From Vombatus ursinus (Eukaryota; Chordata; Mammalia; Diprotodontia; Vombatidae), in contig NW_020954556.1 of the NCBI RefSeq assembly GCF_900497805.2, forward strand, positions 31,052,831 through 31,116,830: a DNA stretch of 64,000 nucleotides. Direction: 5' to 3'. Under the pieces are notes generated by a model. That model was not told where the DNA came from. It did no database searches and worked only from the letters and a program-made list of their open reading frames with translations. Shown one piece after another: positions 1 through 10,600 of this stretch (position 1 is the first letter of the stretch; each line of letters begins with the position of its first letter). Both the position numbers and the translations under genes were made by a program.

Positions 1-339
1 AATAAGACATGTACACAAATAATTGTAATAAAAGGTAGTAATAAATAGAAAATTTAATACAGATGTTAAATATCATAGAAGTTCAGAATAGGCAATGATC
101 ATTTCTGTCCAAGGTGATTAGGAAAAACAACATTGGGGATTTTAACTGCTTAATTACTGACCTCCCGGTAGCACTCATAAGAGCCCGCCCCATGCTTCCT
201 TCTTCCCTCGCCAGTACATAATCATCAGCGGCACTGCCCCTTTGCTCCCACAGACTAGGTATTGTCTATCCTTTTGAAAGACTCTGGATCCTCTCAAGGT
301 GTGAGCTGTGACTCCAGCAGCAATCTCTTTCAGATCATT
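1..339. other. Unannotated intergenic sequence
   Basis: No repeat family, open frame or motif that I recognise. The sequence is mixed-composition and gives no sign of splice-flanked coding blocks. Confidence 0.5.
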
Positions 340-475
340 ATGGAGGCCTTAGAGAACATGGAAGCCAATCTCCTCACTTTACAGATGAAGAAATGGAAAT
401 TGAGAAGGGTGCAGTGATTTGCTCAAAATTACATGGCTGATAAGTGGCAAGGTCAGGACTAGAATGCAAATTTTC
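340..475 (-). repeat. MIR/MAR-type SINE fragment, antisense
   Basis: The text runs TCACTTTACAGATGAAGAAA, then GTGATTTGCTCAAAATTACATGG, the reverse complement of the SINE core that reads CATCTGTAAA and GTGACC..GGCAAGTCA in sense. Both ends are lost. The copy is heavily diverged, so it is old. Confidence 0.65.
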
Positions 476-825
476 TTGGATGATTCAGAGTACATTAAGA
501 GTATATCTTGGAGTGCTGGTTATTCTTCAGACCCTGAATAGGCAGAGGTACAAAGAACAACAACTTATCTCAAATCTCTTGACTTCTAGCCCAGAGATTG
601 TCTATTACTCTGTGCTGTCAATGGAAACGGCCAGACCAGGCTGCCACTCCAGTACTTTGAGTCACCTAGAAATTACCTTTCCTCCTGGGCTCACTTACAG
701 AGCTCCCCATCTTGTCTCTCCTCCGCTCTCCGGTCCCTCCTCCCCCAACCTCTACCGAAGAGGTCTGTATCGATGAAGATACCTGAGGTCACATGACCTC
801 TAGTTCCAGGAGTCCCTTATTATTA
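476..825. other. Unannotated sequence with a 110-codon chance frame
   Basis: An open frame at 444-776 on the plus strand starts inside the SINE fragment and shows no domain. The tail of this stretch is C/T-rich. Nothing else is recognised. Confidence 0.5.
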
Positions 826-985
826 AATTTAATAAATATTTATTAAACACCTACTATGTGCAAAGGCACCGTGTTAGGCACTGAGGATACAAAGTTAAAA
901 AAAAAAAGGAAGCAGCAGTTCCTGCCCTCAAGGAATTCTATTCCATAGGGAGAGTTGTAACCTGTACATAGAAAAGGAATACATG
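826..985 (-). repeat. L2 LINE 3' end, antisense
   Basis: TTTATTAAACACCTACTATG followed by GGCACTGAGGATACAAAG and CCTGCCCTCAAGGAATTC is the reverse complement of the L2 3' end (sense: ...CAGTGCCTGGCACATAGTAGG...AATAAA). Truncated, non-coding remnant. Confidence 0.8.
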
Positions 986-1154
986 CTGGGCCAATCAGCT
1001 GGTGGCTGAGGATGTTGCTGAACATATTCAGCTTTAGCATCCTTAGGTCAGGTAGATGGTCCTAGATCGTGATGGGAGTTTATTATAACTGATCTCTCTG
1101 TGTCTCTGCTAGTCCTTTGGATACTCATCCTCATACTATCCTGATAAAGCAGCT

Positions 1155-1402
1155 AGAGGTAGCTCCATGAATTAGAGCACTAGAACTGAGTCAAGAAGAC
1201 CTGAATTCAGATCCAGCCTCAGACACTTACTGGGTTACTGCATGACCCTGGGCAAGTCATTTAACCGCTGTTTGCCCCAGTTTTATCAAATGTATGATGG
1301 GAAGATAATAACATCTTCCTCCCAGGGTTGTTATGAAAATCAAATGAGATAATGTTTATAAAGCACAGTGCCTGGCACATGGTAGGCACTTAATAAGTCC
1401 TT
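1155..1402 (+). repeat. tRNA-headed CORE-SINE (MIR/MAR type)
   Basis: Reads in order GAGCACTAGAACTGAGTCAAG, CCTGAATTCAGATCCAGCCTC, GACCCTGGGCAAGTCATTTAA, then GGTTGTTATGAAAATCAAATG and GCACAGTGCCTGGCACATGG. This is a near-complete tRNA-related head, core and L2-like tail. The pyrimidine repeat at 1403 follows directly where the tail should end. Confidence 0.85.
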
Positions 1403-1553
1403 CCTTCTTTCTTTCCCTCCTTTCTTCCTTCCTTCCTTTCTTCCTTCTCTCTTTCCTTCCCTCCTTCCTTCCTTCCTTCCTTCCCTCCTTCCTTTCTTCT
1501 TTCCTTCCCTCCTTCCTTCCCTCCTTCCTTTCTTCCTTCCGTCGCTCCTTCCA
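1403..1553. repeat. (TTCC)n polypyrimidine microsatellite
   Basis: About 150 bases made almost only of T and C, with TTCC and CTTT units and several CCCTCC interruptions. It grows out of the 3' tail of the preceding SINE. Confidence 0.95.
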
Positions 1554-2132
1554 GTGGCTGGCTATACTGCTGTGGAGGTTCCTGAGGGAAGTACTGTGAA
1601 CTGTCTGAATGTCATTTGGTCCTTCTCACTTCTTTTCTTCTTTCCTTTCTAATTTGGAAGCTGCTGCTGCCATCTCAGACTCAGCATAGGGGGCAAAGGA
1701 AAAGTCCTGGAAAGAGAAATCTGGCTGAGGGCAGTCATCCTTCAGGAACTCAGACAGCTCTGACTCCCAGGATCCTCATGAACAAGAAATGGGAATCCTC
1801 CTCTTACTACAAAGCTAACTTTTGTTACTCTGAACTCAAATCGTAACCAAATAAATCAGCATCTGGCAGGTTTGATGTCTGATCGGGCTCTGATCGTGTG
1901 GTCTTTTATGTTCCGACGTGACCTTGCCCTAGTAGCATAAAGTGGGTTCTGGTTTTCTAGTTCTTAAAAAATTCCCTTTCTTCCCCACTAAGTCCTAGCA
2001 ACTGGCCAAGCAGTGGAGATGCATTGAGATGAGCAGGAACAGCAAACTCAGATTTGCCTGGGGCAATGTGCAGGTTTTTTCATTTATTCCCCTTAACTTC
2101 TTCCAATCCTCTAGTGTGTGTTTATATTGGAC
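1554..2132. other. Unannotated sequence
   Basis: No repeat family recognised. A 76-codon frame at 1616-1846 shows no domain. Composition is mixed. Confidence 0.5.
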
Positions 2133-2151
2133 GGGGGGGGGGGGGGGGGGG
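2133..2151 (+). repeat. Run of 19 G
   Basis: An uninterrupted G run between TTGGAC and AGCAGATTT. Long mononucleotide G runs are uncommon in mammalian DNA, are error-prone in sequencing, and can fold as G-quadruplexes. Confidence 0.95.
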
Positions 2152-2409
2152 AGCAGATTTACCATGGTGATCACAAGGAAATGCTGTGGCTTCTGTCGTT
2201 TAAATTTTAATGAATAGACGGCATTGCTTTCTAAAATTTGGTAACTTCAGAGAACTATTTGGGCCTACAGCTCCTGGCCTCAGCCTTTCCTTTTCCCAGG
2301 CCCAGTTATCAGGCAAACCTTGGCATACTTTAATTCTCAAGGAGAGTTGTTATACCGGCAGTATTATAAGAGATTAAATCTGAACTTCTCAGATTTTTTT
2401 TTAAAGACT
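2152..2409. other. Unannotated sequence
   Basis: Ordinary mixed sequence with a short T run at its end. No repeat signature identified. Confidence 0.4.
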
Positions 2410-2590
2410 GTAAGATCATAGATTTAGAACTAAAAGGGACCTTATTTAGTCCAAACTCCTCACTTGTCAGATGAGGAAACTGAGATCCGGAAGGTTAAGT
2501 CACTTGCCCAAGGTCATGGAGACCTGGGGTTAGAATCTAGGTTACTTGACCCCAGTGTTCTTTTAAATATAGCACACTGGCTCCCTGCCT
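2410..2590 (-). repeat. MIR3/MON-type SINE, antisense
   Basis: ATCATAGATTTAGAACTAAAAGG, then CAGATGAGGAAACTGAGATC and CACTTGCCCAAGGTCATGG. This is the full-length reverse complement of SINEs whose sense 3' end reads TCTAAATCTATGATCC. Confidence 0.85.
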
Positions 2591-2699
2591 CTCTCCCATT
2601 ACTTTCTAATATAGTTTGCTGAAGTCAAACTGTCCTCCTCACTGTTCCCAAATTCTCTAGGCTCATTTTCATGTCCATGGGTTTTCTGGTTGTTTAATT

Positions 2700-2760
2700 C
2701 CTACCAGGAATTCTGTTTGATTCAAATAGTTATTTAATACCTACTATGTGTATGGTATTC
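2700..2760 (-). repeat. Short L2 3'-end fragment, antisense
   Basis: TTATTTAATACCTACTATGTG matches the reversed L2 terminus. Only about 60 bases remain. Confidence 0.55.
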
Positions 2761-2814
2761 TGATTAAATGGTATTAAGGCACTAAGGCTAAATGGCCTTT
2801 CTGAACATATCAAG

Positions 2815-3275
2815 TCACAGGCATTTTTAAAGTTTATACACTACGCTAAGTCCTGGGAACATAAATATAAGCAAAAAGAAAGACTGTCCCTGTCCTCAAG
2901 GAGTTTGCATTCTAATGGGGAAAGACTACACATAAAAGGAAGCTGCAAAGGGAAGAAGGGCAGGGGTGGAGAGGTGCACATGCAGGAGGAGCAGGGTGGA
3001 GAAAGAATTCCAGAGAGTCAGGAATAGAGCTCAAAGAGGAATGAAGGATAAATATGGCTGGCCTGGACACTTTCCTGAAAATGGAGCTTGCATATCAGCT
3101 GACCGACTAGAGGAAGGAGCTGCAGGGGCAGAATGATTGTCCAGGGGGAGAAGGCTGCTGGGGTGGAGCAATCTTCCAGGGAGATAAGGCTGCTGAGTTA
3201 TGGCACAGATAGAAGACCAGAGTCAGGAGCTTGACTATCTAAATCCTTTCCATATGTCGAGGTCAAGTTCTGTAC
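2815..3275. repeat. Interspersed repeat related to 34764-35240
   Basis: Starts with ACGCTAAGTCCTGGGAACATAAATATAAGC, then TCCTGTCCTCAAGGAGTTTG and ACACATAAAAGGAAGCTG. Later GGTGGAGAGG and GCAGGGTGGAG purine-rich blocks follow. The same order of blocks occurs at 34764-35240. The first 100 bases look like an antisense L2-type terminus; the rest is a separate, G/A-rich body that I cannot name. Confidence 0.65.
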
Positions 3276-3333
3276 TTCTGGGAGGACTCAAGGCCTTAAG
3301 CATCATGACAGCGATTGTTGGTTAATAGGAGGT

Positions 3334-3505
3334 ACAGTGGAAAGTAGGCTCGATTTGGAGTCAGAGCACTGTGGTGAAAAGCCAAGCTCTGCTAGTTACT
3401 ACTTGCATGATTTTGGGCAACCTTCAGTTTCCTCAGCTGTAAATTGAATGGATTGAACGAGATTACATCTAAGCATCCCTGCCATCTCTAAATCTGTGAT
3501 GCTAT
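3334..3505 (+). repeat. MON/MIR3-type SINE
   Basis: ACAGTGGAAAGTAGGCTCGA, GATTTGGAGTCAGAGCACTG, CAACCTTCAGTTTCCTCAGC and CCATCTCTAAATCTGTGATG are in sense order. The copy has a small internal deletion around the tRNA B-box region. Confidence 0.8.
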
Positions 3506-3511
3506 GGCCTT

Positions 3512-3770
3512 ATGGTAGTCAAAGTCAGGATGACCTGAGCTCCAATCTTGCCTCAGAAATTCAGTAGCTATGAGACTTTTGGGTTAATCATGTAGTCTTT
3601 CCTAGCCTCAGTTTCTTCATCTGTAAAATAGGGAAAATAATTGCATCTACTTTATAAGGTGGTTGTGAAGATCAAATGGAATCACAAAAATAAAGCAATT
3701 TGCAAATCTTAAGGCACCATGTAAACATTAGTGTTAGCTATTGTTATCATCATCATCATCATCATCATTA
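3512..3770 (+). repeat. MAR-type SINE ending in (ATC)n tail
   Basis: Sense copy reading GTCAGGATGACCTGAGCTCC, CCTCAGTTTCTTCATCTGTA, GTTGTGAAGATCAAATGG, then TTAGTGTTAGCTATTGTTATC. The last part runs into eight ATC units (3745-3769), a microsatellite grown from the SINE tail. Confidence 0.85.
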
Positions 3771-3774
3771 AAAA

Positions 3775-3945
3775 CAGGTTGAGAGGGGCAGCTAGGTGGT
3801 GCAGTGGATACAGCACTGGCCCTGCAGTCAGGAGGACCTGAGTTCAAATCTGACCTCAGACATTTACTAGCTGTGTGACCCTGGGCAAGTCATTTAATCC
3901 TGACTGCTTACAAACAAACAAACAAACAAAAAAACCAGGTTGAGA
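3775..3945 (+). mobile_element. WSINE1-type SINE with intact target duplication
   Basis: The element occupies 3785-3935. It opens GGGGCAGCTAGGTGGTGCAG, has a tRNA-like B box region (GAGTTCAAATCTGACCTC) and TGACCCTGGGCAAGTCATTT, and ends in a (CAAA)n/A tail. The ten bases CAGGTTGAGA are repeated exactly at 3775-3784 and 3936-3945, so insertion by target-primed reverse transcription is clear and the copy is comparatively young. Confidence 0.93.
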
Positions 3946-3954
3946 AATTCAAGC

Positions 3955-4040
3955 TCAGTTCCTAATATTTCCTTCGTAAGATTCTATAATATGAATTTCC
4001 TCTAGGGTCCCTTCTAGACCTAGGTGTATGATCCTATAAA
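3955..4040 (+). repeat. SINE 3'-end fragment
   Basis: GGTCCCTTCTAGACCTAGG followed by TATGATCCTATAAA matches the sense 3' end of MON/MIR3-type SINEs. Confidence 0.5.
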
Positions 4041-4524
4041 CTGTGGTCAAGAAGGTAATTCAGAGTGGAAGGATTTTAAGAGAAGGAAGAGAATAGAGAT
4101 TCTGATTCTTGTGCTGTAATCAATTGACTACTTGTCTTCTGAGGCCCCTTCCAAACCTGATATTAGGTGATTTAGTCCCACTTCCTTCAAAAAGGCCTTT
4201 TTCATGAACCTTTTTCTTCTGTGAGTTCTAATAGCCCCTAGAATCTATGCCGTTCATTTTGGGGTTTAGTCAGATACGACTATGTAGTGCTGTTTCGTTG
4301 GCTCAGGTGAGTGCATGTGCAGAAGTATATTCATGTGTGCCTGCTTAAGTCTTGGAGAAAAAAAAAAAACAACAAACAACAAAAAAACTAAGGATTCCAA
4401 GAAGCAAAGGAAAGCAGAGAGAATATTCCAAGTCCAGAGAATAGTCAGAGCAAAGAAACAAAGAGAGGACATGGTGTGTGTGGTACATGTGAGGAATAAG
4501 AAGGGGGAAGGAAAGAGAATAAAC

Positions 4525-4770
4525 AGTTAGATAGCACCTACTGTGTTCTATAAAAAGTACCTTATTAAAAAAAGATATTATTTCATTTGATCCTCAACAA
4601 CTCTGTGAGATGGGTGTTACTATCTCCATTTTACAATTGATGAAACTGAGGCAGATGTTAAGTGACTTGCCTAGGGTCACACAGTTAGTAAGTATCTGAG
4701 GTCACATTTGAACTCAGGTCTTCCTGACTTCTGGTCTAGTGTTCAATCCATTGAACCTCCAGCTGACTCT
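4525..4770 (-). repeat. MAR/MIR-type SINE, antisense
   Basis: TAGCACCTACTGTGTTC at the left, then TCATTTGATCCTCAACAACTC, TGATGAAACTGAGGCAGATG and GTCACACAGTTAGTAAGTATC, ending near CAATCCATTGAACC. Near full length in antisense. Confidence 0.85.
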
Positions 4771-4813
4771 TCTGCCAACAAGTAGGCTAGAATGACTGGA
4801 TCCTGGAGTGAAT

Positions 4814-4970
4814 CAGGAGTTCTTAACCTTTTTTATGTCTTGGATCTTTTTGTTGGTATGGTGAAGTCTATGGACCCCTTCACAGAATAATGCTCTTAAT
4901 AGGATAAAATACATAGGATTACAATGGAAACCATTTATGTGGAAATATAGTACGTATACTGTCATAATAT
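4814..4970. mobile_element. hAT-like nonautonomous DNA transposon remnant
   Basis: Opens CAGGAGTTCTTAACCTTTTT, has TCTATGGACCCCTTCACAGA, then ATAAAATACATAGGATTACA. The other terminal repeat is lost. Shares terminal and internal sequence with the copies at 21343, 37006, 42142 and 49226. Confidence 0.75.
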
Positions 4971-5459
4971 GTATACAATAAAATACACATATGCAGTCCA
5001 CATACACATAAGTGTGCATATATACATACATGTGTGTGCATATGGGTATGTGACATGATCAGACATGAGCATGTTCCCAAATCTCCTTAATTAGTTGTCA
5101 CATATGTTTCTTTGTCTGAATCTACAGGCATTCTAACTCTTTATTTTTCCATATCCATATAGAATATATCCCTTTCCTTAGGATCCTTTGTTTTTGCAGC
5201 CTGATCATAGAACTGTGTTCTGAATGAATAGACAATACGGCATCAGCAATGGGAACCCCATCTTGTCCTTGCAGATTATTGAGAACACTCAGTGACTGGC
5301 TCCTAGCAGCCCTGACTGAAAACGTCTCTCTAATTTGCTTTTGAGCCTTTTCTCCCCATAGGGACATTCGAATGTCCTCAGAAAACACCACCACCAAAAT
5401 CTTCACTGGTGGACACATTTTTTGCCATTAGAAAAAAAAAAAACACCAAAAAATAGGAG
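4971..5459. other. AT-dinucleotide patch, then unannotated sequence
   Basis: 4971-5050 is rich in TATA/CACA/TGTG steps. 5061-5459 holds a 98-codon minus-strand frame (5122-5418) without any domain, and a short A run at 5430-5442. No repeat family recognised. Confidence 0.4.
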
Positions 5460-5592
5460 CAGTGACTGTGTTACTTATTTGCTATATGACTTTGGCTAAC
5501 CCTGCTACCTCTCTCCTCAACTCTAAAAGGAAGGGGTTCATCCCCATCATCCCTCCCAGCTCTAATATTCTTTTATCCTATGATTCTGTATT
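5460..5592 (+). repeat. MIR3/MON-type SINE fragment
   Basis: CTTATTTGCTATATGACTTTGG followed by CCCAGCTCTAATATTC and CTATGATTCTG gives the B-box downstream part and 3' end of the sense element. Confidence 0.65.
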
Positions 5593-5706
5593 AATGAATG
5601 ATGGTTTATTCAAGGTACTGGGAATCCATTCTGGTCCATTCAGTAATGGATAAGATCAATAGGTTGAATATGGAAGTATGTGTGACAACAAAAATAGACT
5701 TAAATT

Positions 5707-5757
5707 AAGTCTTAAAATAAAATAAGTCTTAAAATAAAATAAGTCTTAAAATAAAAA
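5707..5757 (+). repeat. Three tandem copies of a 17-bp AT-rich unit
   Basis: AAGTCTTAAAATAAAAT is present at 5707-5723 and 5724-5740. A third copy at 5741-5757 differs in the last base. Small recent tandem duplication. Confidence 0.95.
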
Positions 5758-5779
5758 TTAAAACTTTTGTGGAAAAAAA

Positions 5780-8700
5780 TTGTCCCATAAAGTCGCCATT
5801 GTTTTCCTTCCACTTTAATACTTAACTTTTATATAGAATTTCTCTTAGTTAGCACCCCAGCAGGCCACTTCCTAATTACAGGAGGACAATGTAGAGGTCT
5901 TGGCATTCTTGGGCTTCAAACAATTCTTCCTATGAATGGCTGTTTTGATACCGTGGGGAAATATGCTATTTCCATGCATTTGTCCTCCTTTTTTTTTCCT
6001 TCTTTTTTTTCTCCCCACCTCCCTTACCTCAGAGGTAGCAATCCTCCTGCTATTAGCAAGATGTCTATTACAGTGTCATTAAAAAAGCTATAGTCAGAGC
6101 AGAGAATGACTCATATCACCGAGTAGTTAATAATTCACCGTAATAAAAGTATAAAGTTTTATGATAAACCACTCTCAGGGGAGTTAAATATAATCCTTAG
6201 CGGGTCACACACTGACTACAAAGCTTACATTTGTAATGGTAATTTGAATTTACTACATCGCCTTTAGTTTTTAAGCGTTTGTATGTCATTAGACCTTATA
6301 AATTGATTTATATGTTTCAACTCCAGTATAATTCTGCATAAAGGTACAATAAATTTTATGGATTGGAGATATGGCATCTAAAACATTTTAATAAAATTAT
6401 TTTTTCCAAATTCGCTTGGACGGAGTTGATGAAAAGTCACAAAGATGTCAGGATTTCTAAACTTTTATGAATTGAATAAGATGAGAGTGGGCTGCTGATT
6501 CTGGAGGAGGATCTGGTTTTAACTGACTACCTCCCTATTCCTTGCCTTCTGGGTAAATATGTACATTTGGGGTAGCTCTTGAAAAAGGACATGACTTCTA
6601 CACATGCTGTGTGGAACTTCAAAGCTCCAGTTAATGCACTGCTGATGAGTTTACCTGCGAGATGTTAAGATTACTTTTCTCAGATGGATTCTCACTATTA
6701 TTTGTGAAAATAAATGTAATATTCTGTTTTTTTTTTTCTAGAAAAACAAAGAAAGCACCTGGATCTCAGGGACTTTCCCATTAGGAATCACATTTAGAAA
6801 AACCTTTCTTTGCTTCATTCATTCAATTAACTAATTAATTGTCTCTCTCTCCCCTCCCCCCTTCCAAGGATCATTAAAAGGAAGGATTTTCTAAAAGTCA
6901 TCCTAGAAAGTGAAATACAAGAAGTGAACAAGGACTCTCCCTTGGGGTATGTTGGGTTATGGACAGAGCAGCCTTTGGCCTCACCCATTATATTTTTCAG
7001 GAATGTGTCTCTGCCACATTTCCCCCACCCTTCATTATCTGAAAAATAAAGATCAAATCAAGTGGATTATGAAAAAAAATGAAAAGCTAAATTCACAAAA
7101 ATAAAGACCTTATTTCATGAGCTGGGCCCACAGCGGCATAAATACAAACACAAAGATCAAGAACTAAAAAGAAATGTCTCCTCCCATACACACTGTCTCC
7201 TGGTCCTCTAGACCAGCCCCCCCATCCCCCACCCCACAATTACAACCCATCATTAACTTTTTCTTATTTGAAATACTTCAACTACCTAGTTAGTAGTGAG
7301 TTGTGATTAATTAGATTTTCCTTCTGACTTTGCAGATTCTGGGGAGATTGTTCACTGGCTTCCATCCTGTGAGAATTTTGTTTACATTTGGCAATGTGCT
7401 TTTAAGTCCCTGGAAGCAGCGCTGAATTTGGCTAAAAATACTCGATAAACTATACCGTCTGTTTTAAAGGGCTTTAAATAATCACCCAGGTTTTTTTTTT
7501 TTTTTGAATGCTGCTTTTCTTAAAGCTGGTGTAATTTCAATGCTGATCTTCAAAACCCCTTTTGTCTAATCCTGTGTATAAGCTTTCCCATAACGAAACT
7601 TTAAAAGATCCTGACACTCCCTAGTGGGCAGTTGTCATTGTATTCCCCATAGCCCTGGCACATTAGAAAAGCTTTATCCCATCATGGCGGTAGCTTTTTT
7701 TGTTTTGGAAAGCACTGAGGTAAATCTCTAGGGGCATAGTGTACACAGTGGGTGTGTCACTTGCTAAATGACCCAGCCAGCTGGACAGGTTGAGGTACAA
7801 TTTACTGGAAATGTATTAAAACTGTCTTGGGAAATGATTCTTAAAAATGTTCCCACTGTTGGTGTGATGCAGATTAAGACCTTGGTGAGAGACGGAGAAA
7901 AATTAAATGGTAATAAGAAACCCCCGATGGTAAGGTAATGGTTGGGGGGGGGGGGCGGGTGTTGAATTCAGTGAACCAAAGTGGGGGAAATTCAGCTCAA
8001 GCTACCATTCCGCTTGAGCCTCAGCGAGACTTTGACTGGGCAGAGCGCCCTGGAAGAGAGAGGTAAGCTTGCCTAGTGCTTCAGAGGTCAGCAGGCACCT
8101 TTCCTATACGCCCGCAGAGGAAGGGGGTGGGGAGGAGGAGGAAGCCATGGTAGCTAGTTGCAAGCCTTCACCTACTTCAGTGTTAGGAACACTCGCAGTG
8201 ACATCACTAAGGACCCGAGATCATGCCCTAAGCAGTTGTTTCTGAGTATGCTTCAACAGATGTCAAGAAAGGATTCTCTTGCGCCAAATTTTTGCCCCAA
8301 TGTCTAAAATGCTCATTATTGGAGATATGATCATTGCTTTAGGTTAAAGCATGGAATCTTCAAGACATTACAGTTTAAGTGCAAATGCTTCCAGGACAGA
8401 TAATTTAAAAAGCCCTTATCAGATATCTATATCCTGGTAACAATTAGCTCATTAGGGATGGAAGTTGGCTGCATCAAAGGTTCTGAGGGAATGGGATATT
8501 AGGGGGTCAGTTCTGATGAGGGGAAGGGAAGCTTCAGTTAAAAGCTTTCTGGTTGGAGGGTAGACCCAAGTGAAAGGCTGAAGCAGAGGGCATCCAAACA
8601 CCAGGAAGGCCGCTGGGGTGGGGGCAGGGAGGGACTGGAAAAATCAAGTGAGAAGGCACCAAAGATAAACTCTTCTGATTTCACAGTTTTGCCCATGTTT

Positions 8701-8804
8701 GGCCCTCTATGGCATGTTACTAAATTCAGAGATCCTGTGCCCAAAAGTGTCACCTTCTGGTGCCCCCATCATGGCATTTTGGGAGGCCAATTCGCTTTAT
8801 CTTT
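5780..8804. promoter_or_regulatory. 3-kb repeat-poor block, candidate conserved non-coding DNA
   Basis: No recognisable SINE, LINE or DNA transposon across three kilobases, in a window where one usually occurs every few hundred bases. AT-rich stretches at 6040-6460 and 7300-7720 carry homeodomain-type cores, for example TTAATTAG at 7307-7314 and AACTAATTAATTG near 6828-6840. A G-rich run sits at 7944-7959. Function is inference; exclusion of transposons and motif density are what I see. Confidence 0.4.
7944..7959 (+). repeat. G12-C-G3 run, G-quadruplex-prone
   Basis: Twelve consecutive G, a C and three more G, between GGTT and TGTTGAATTC. It is the second long G run in the first 8 kb. Confidence 0.9.
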
Positions 8805-8880
8805 AGACAACAATCAATCAATCAGCAAATATTAACTAAGCACTTGCTATTCAAAGGTACTGTGCTAAGGAGTAGATTGT
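8805..8880 (-). repeat. L2 3'-end fragment, antisense
   Basis: CAATCAATCAATCAGCAAATATTAACTAAGCAC and GGTACTGTGCTAAGG is a reversed L2 terminus. Only the last 75 bases survive. Confidence 0.7.
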
Positions 8881-10438
8881 CTTATTTTGATAGAATGGTG
8901 AATCTATGATTTCATTGGTATTATCACCACTTCTCACACACAAGTTGTTGGGATGATACAGTGGCTTAATTATGCCCATTTTGGGATTATCCTTTGGGTC
9001 ATTTGTAGTTTTCCTTCTTCTGAGATCATGGTATCCCAAGCTTCGTAGCCACTTGCATTACTGGGAGAATATAAGTGGTATAGAGATGTGTTGTAGGGCC
9101 AGAGCAGAGGGCAGTTTGAGATTATTGAAAAGATATGTATGGTTTTCTCCATTGTAATCCAGACCTATCTCTTTTTTTTTTTTACTTAATTCTGAGGCCC
9201 ATTTATTGGCCATTTGCTGGGCCTATCCAAGATACATATATTGATGAAATGAATCTTCAATCCTGTTAAAATGTAGCCTCTAAGGGGGAATTAGAGATGT
9301 GCTGAATTATTTACACGGAAGTCCTTTGTCTTCTAAATCTGGGCTGCTGGATCTCCTGATATTTGGGGTACCCAGTCTTGATTTAAGTTCAGTATTTTCA
9401 AGGGTGTAAGCTTGTTCAACGTCCCTCCAAAGGTAGTCCAATGGCTTGAGGGAGGATCTTTGATTTTTTGTATTTTGGGGGTGGGGTGAAGTTCATGCCC
9501 TGCGATCCTGCAACTTTTTCACTATGGCCTGGTGCTGTGGGATATTCTAGATTACTTTGCCAGTATGCTAGTATATTGTTTTTGTTTGGGAGCTGCATGT
9601 TTGTAAACTCAGCTAAATCTCCAACAGTGTTCCACGCGTGCCAACCCCTGGTTCCATTTGTGCAGTACTGGGGCAGGTCTTCCTCTCAAGACGGAAATGC
9701 TAGACCTGTTGGCTGAGATTTTCCTTATTCTCCTTCTCCTTGTTTATTACCATTCCAGCTTAACCCTGAAAACTTCTCCAGTTGATTCACAAACACTTCA
9801 TCTGAAACATGAGGATGACTGCATCTCTTTTGGTTCTTTCTGTTCCTGACCTTGGGAGTTAGCACATTTCCAGAACTCTCTGCAATGCCTTTTGGATCCT
9901 CTAACTCATTTGCAATGTCTTACAAAGCCCATTTAATTTTACTCCAGCTGGTGTGGGTTTTGTGTGTGTAAAAGTCATATGGGTGTGCAGGAAGAGAGTG
10001 TGCAACTATTATCTTCTGTCAAAGCAATTAGCCATTTGTAGGCACGATTAACTGGCTGACCCTTATATTGAAGAATAAAAGATTTAATTGCAAGTAAAAA
10101 CTATACCCACATAAAAAGGAGGCTGGGCTGAAAATTCAGAACTTTTTCAGGATGACTGGGCTAGTTGATTTTTTTTTTTGAGGAATGTCCCAGCCCCATG
10201 GCTTGCTTTCATTTAAATTATAGATGTAACTACAAACAACCCATGACACTTAATATTTCCCACCTTACATTCAACCTCAGTTTCCCATCTTACATTCAAC
10301 CAAATTCCCACCACCCATCTTCCCCATGAAGGTTCGATCGTAGACTGTTACCCTTCATGTAATGTTTTCCCCCTTCAATCTAAAAAACTTACCATGGTTC
10401 ACAGTTGAGTTTTTCCCCATGCATCTTATGTTAACTCC
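8881..10438. other. Repeat-poor, unassigned sequence
   Basis: No family recognised in 1.5 kb. Short frames lie on both strands at 8851-9157 and 9416-9849 without domains. 9960-10240 is AT-rich with CAATTAG at 10025-10031 and GATTTAATTGC near 10081, resembling the other regulatory candidates. An old, unnamed repeat cannot be excluded for 8890-9850. Confidence 0.4.
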
Positions 10439-10439
10439 C

Positions 10440-10600
10440 AATCATGTAATAATAGAATTTTAGAGCTGTAAGGGTCTGAGTCTAGTCCCCATAATTTTAC
10501 GAATGAGGAAAAAAGGTCCAGAGAAGATAAATGACTTAGCTAGTAAGAGAGGCCAGACTATAGAAACCAGTTTTCTGACCCCTAGTCTTAGGCTGTTTCT
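10440..10600 (-). repeat. MIR3/MON-type SINE, antisense
   Basis: AATAGAATTTTAGAGCTGTAAGGG, AATTTTACGAATGAGGAAAA and AATGACTTAGCTAGTAAGAG are the reversed 3' end, core and head. Diverged. Confidence 0.7.

Noticed and set aside
3785-3935. tRNA gene
   Set aside because: The tRNA-like A and B boxes belong to a SINE head with an A-rich tail and target duplications.
8040-8180. CpG island promoter
   Set aside because: Only a mildly GC-richer patch with few CpG; no associated frame or TATA/initiator arrangement.
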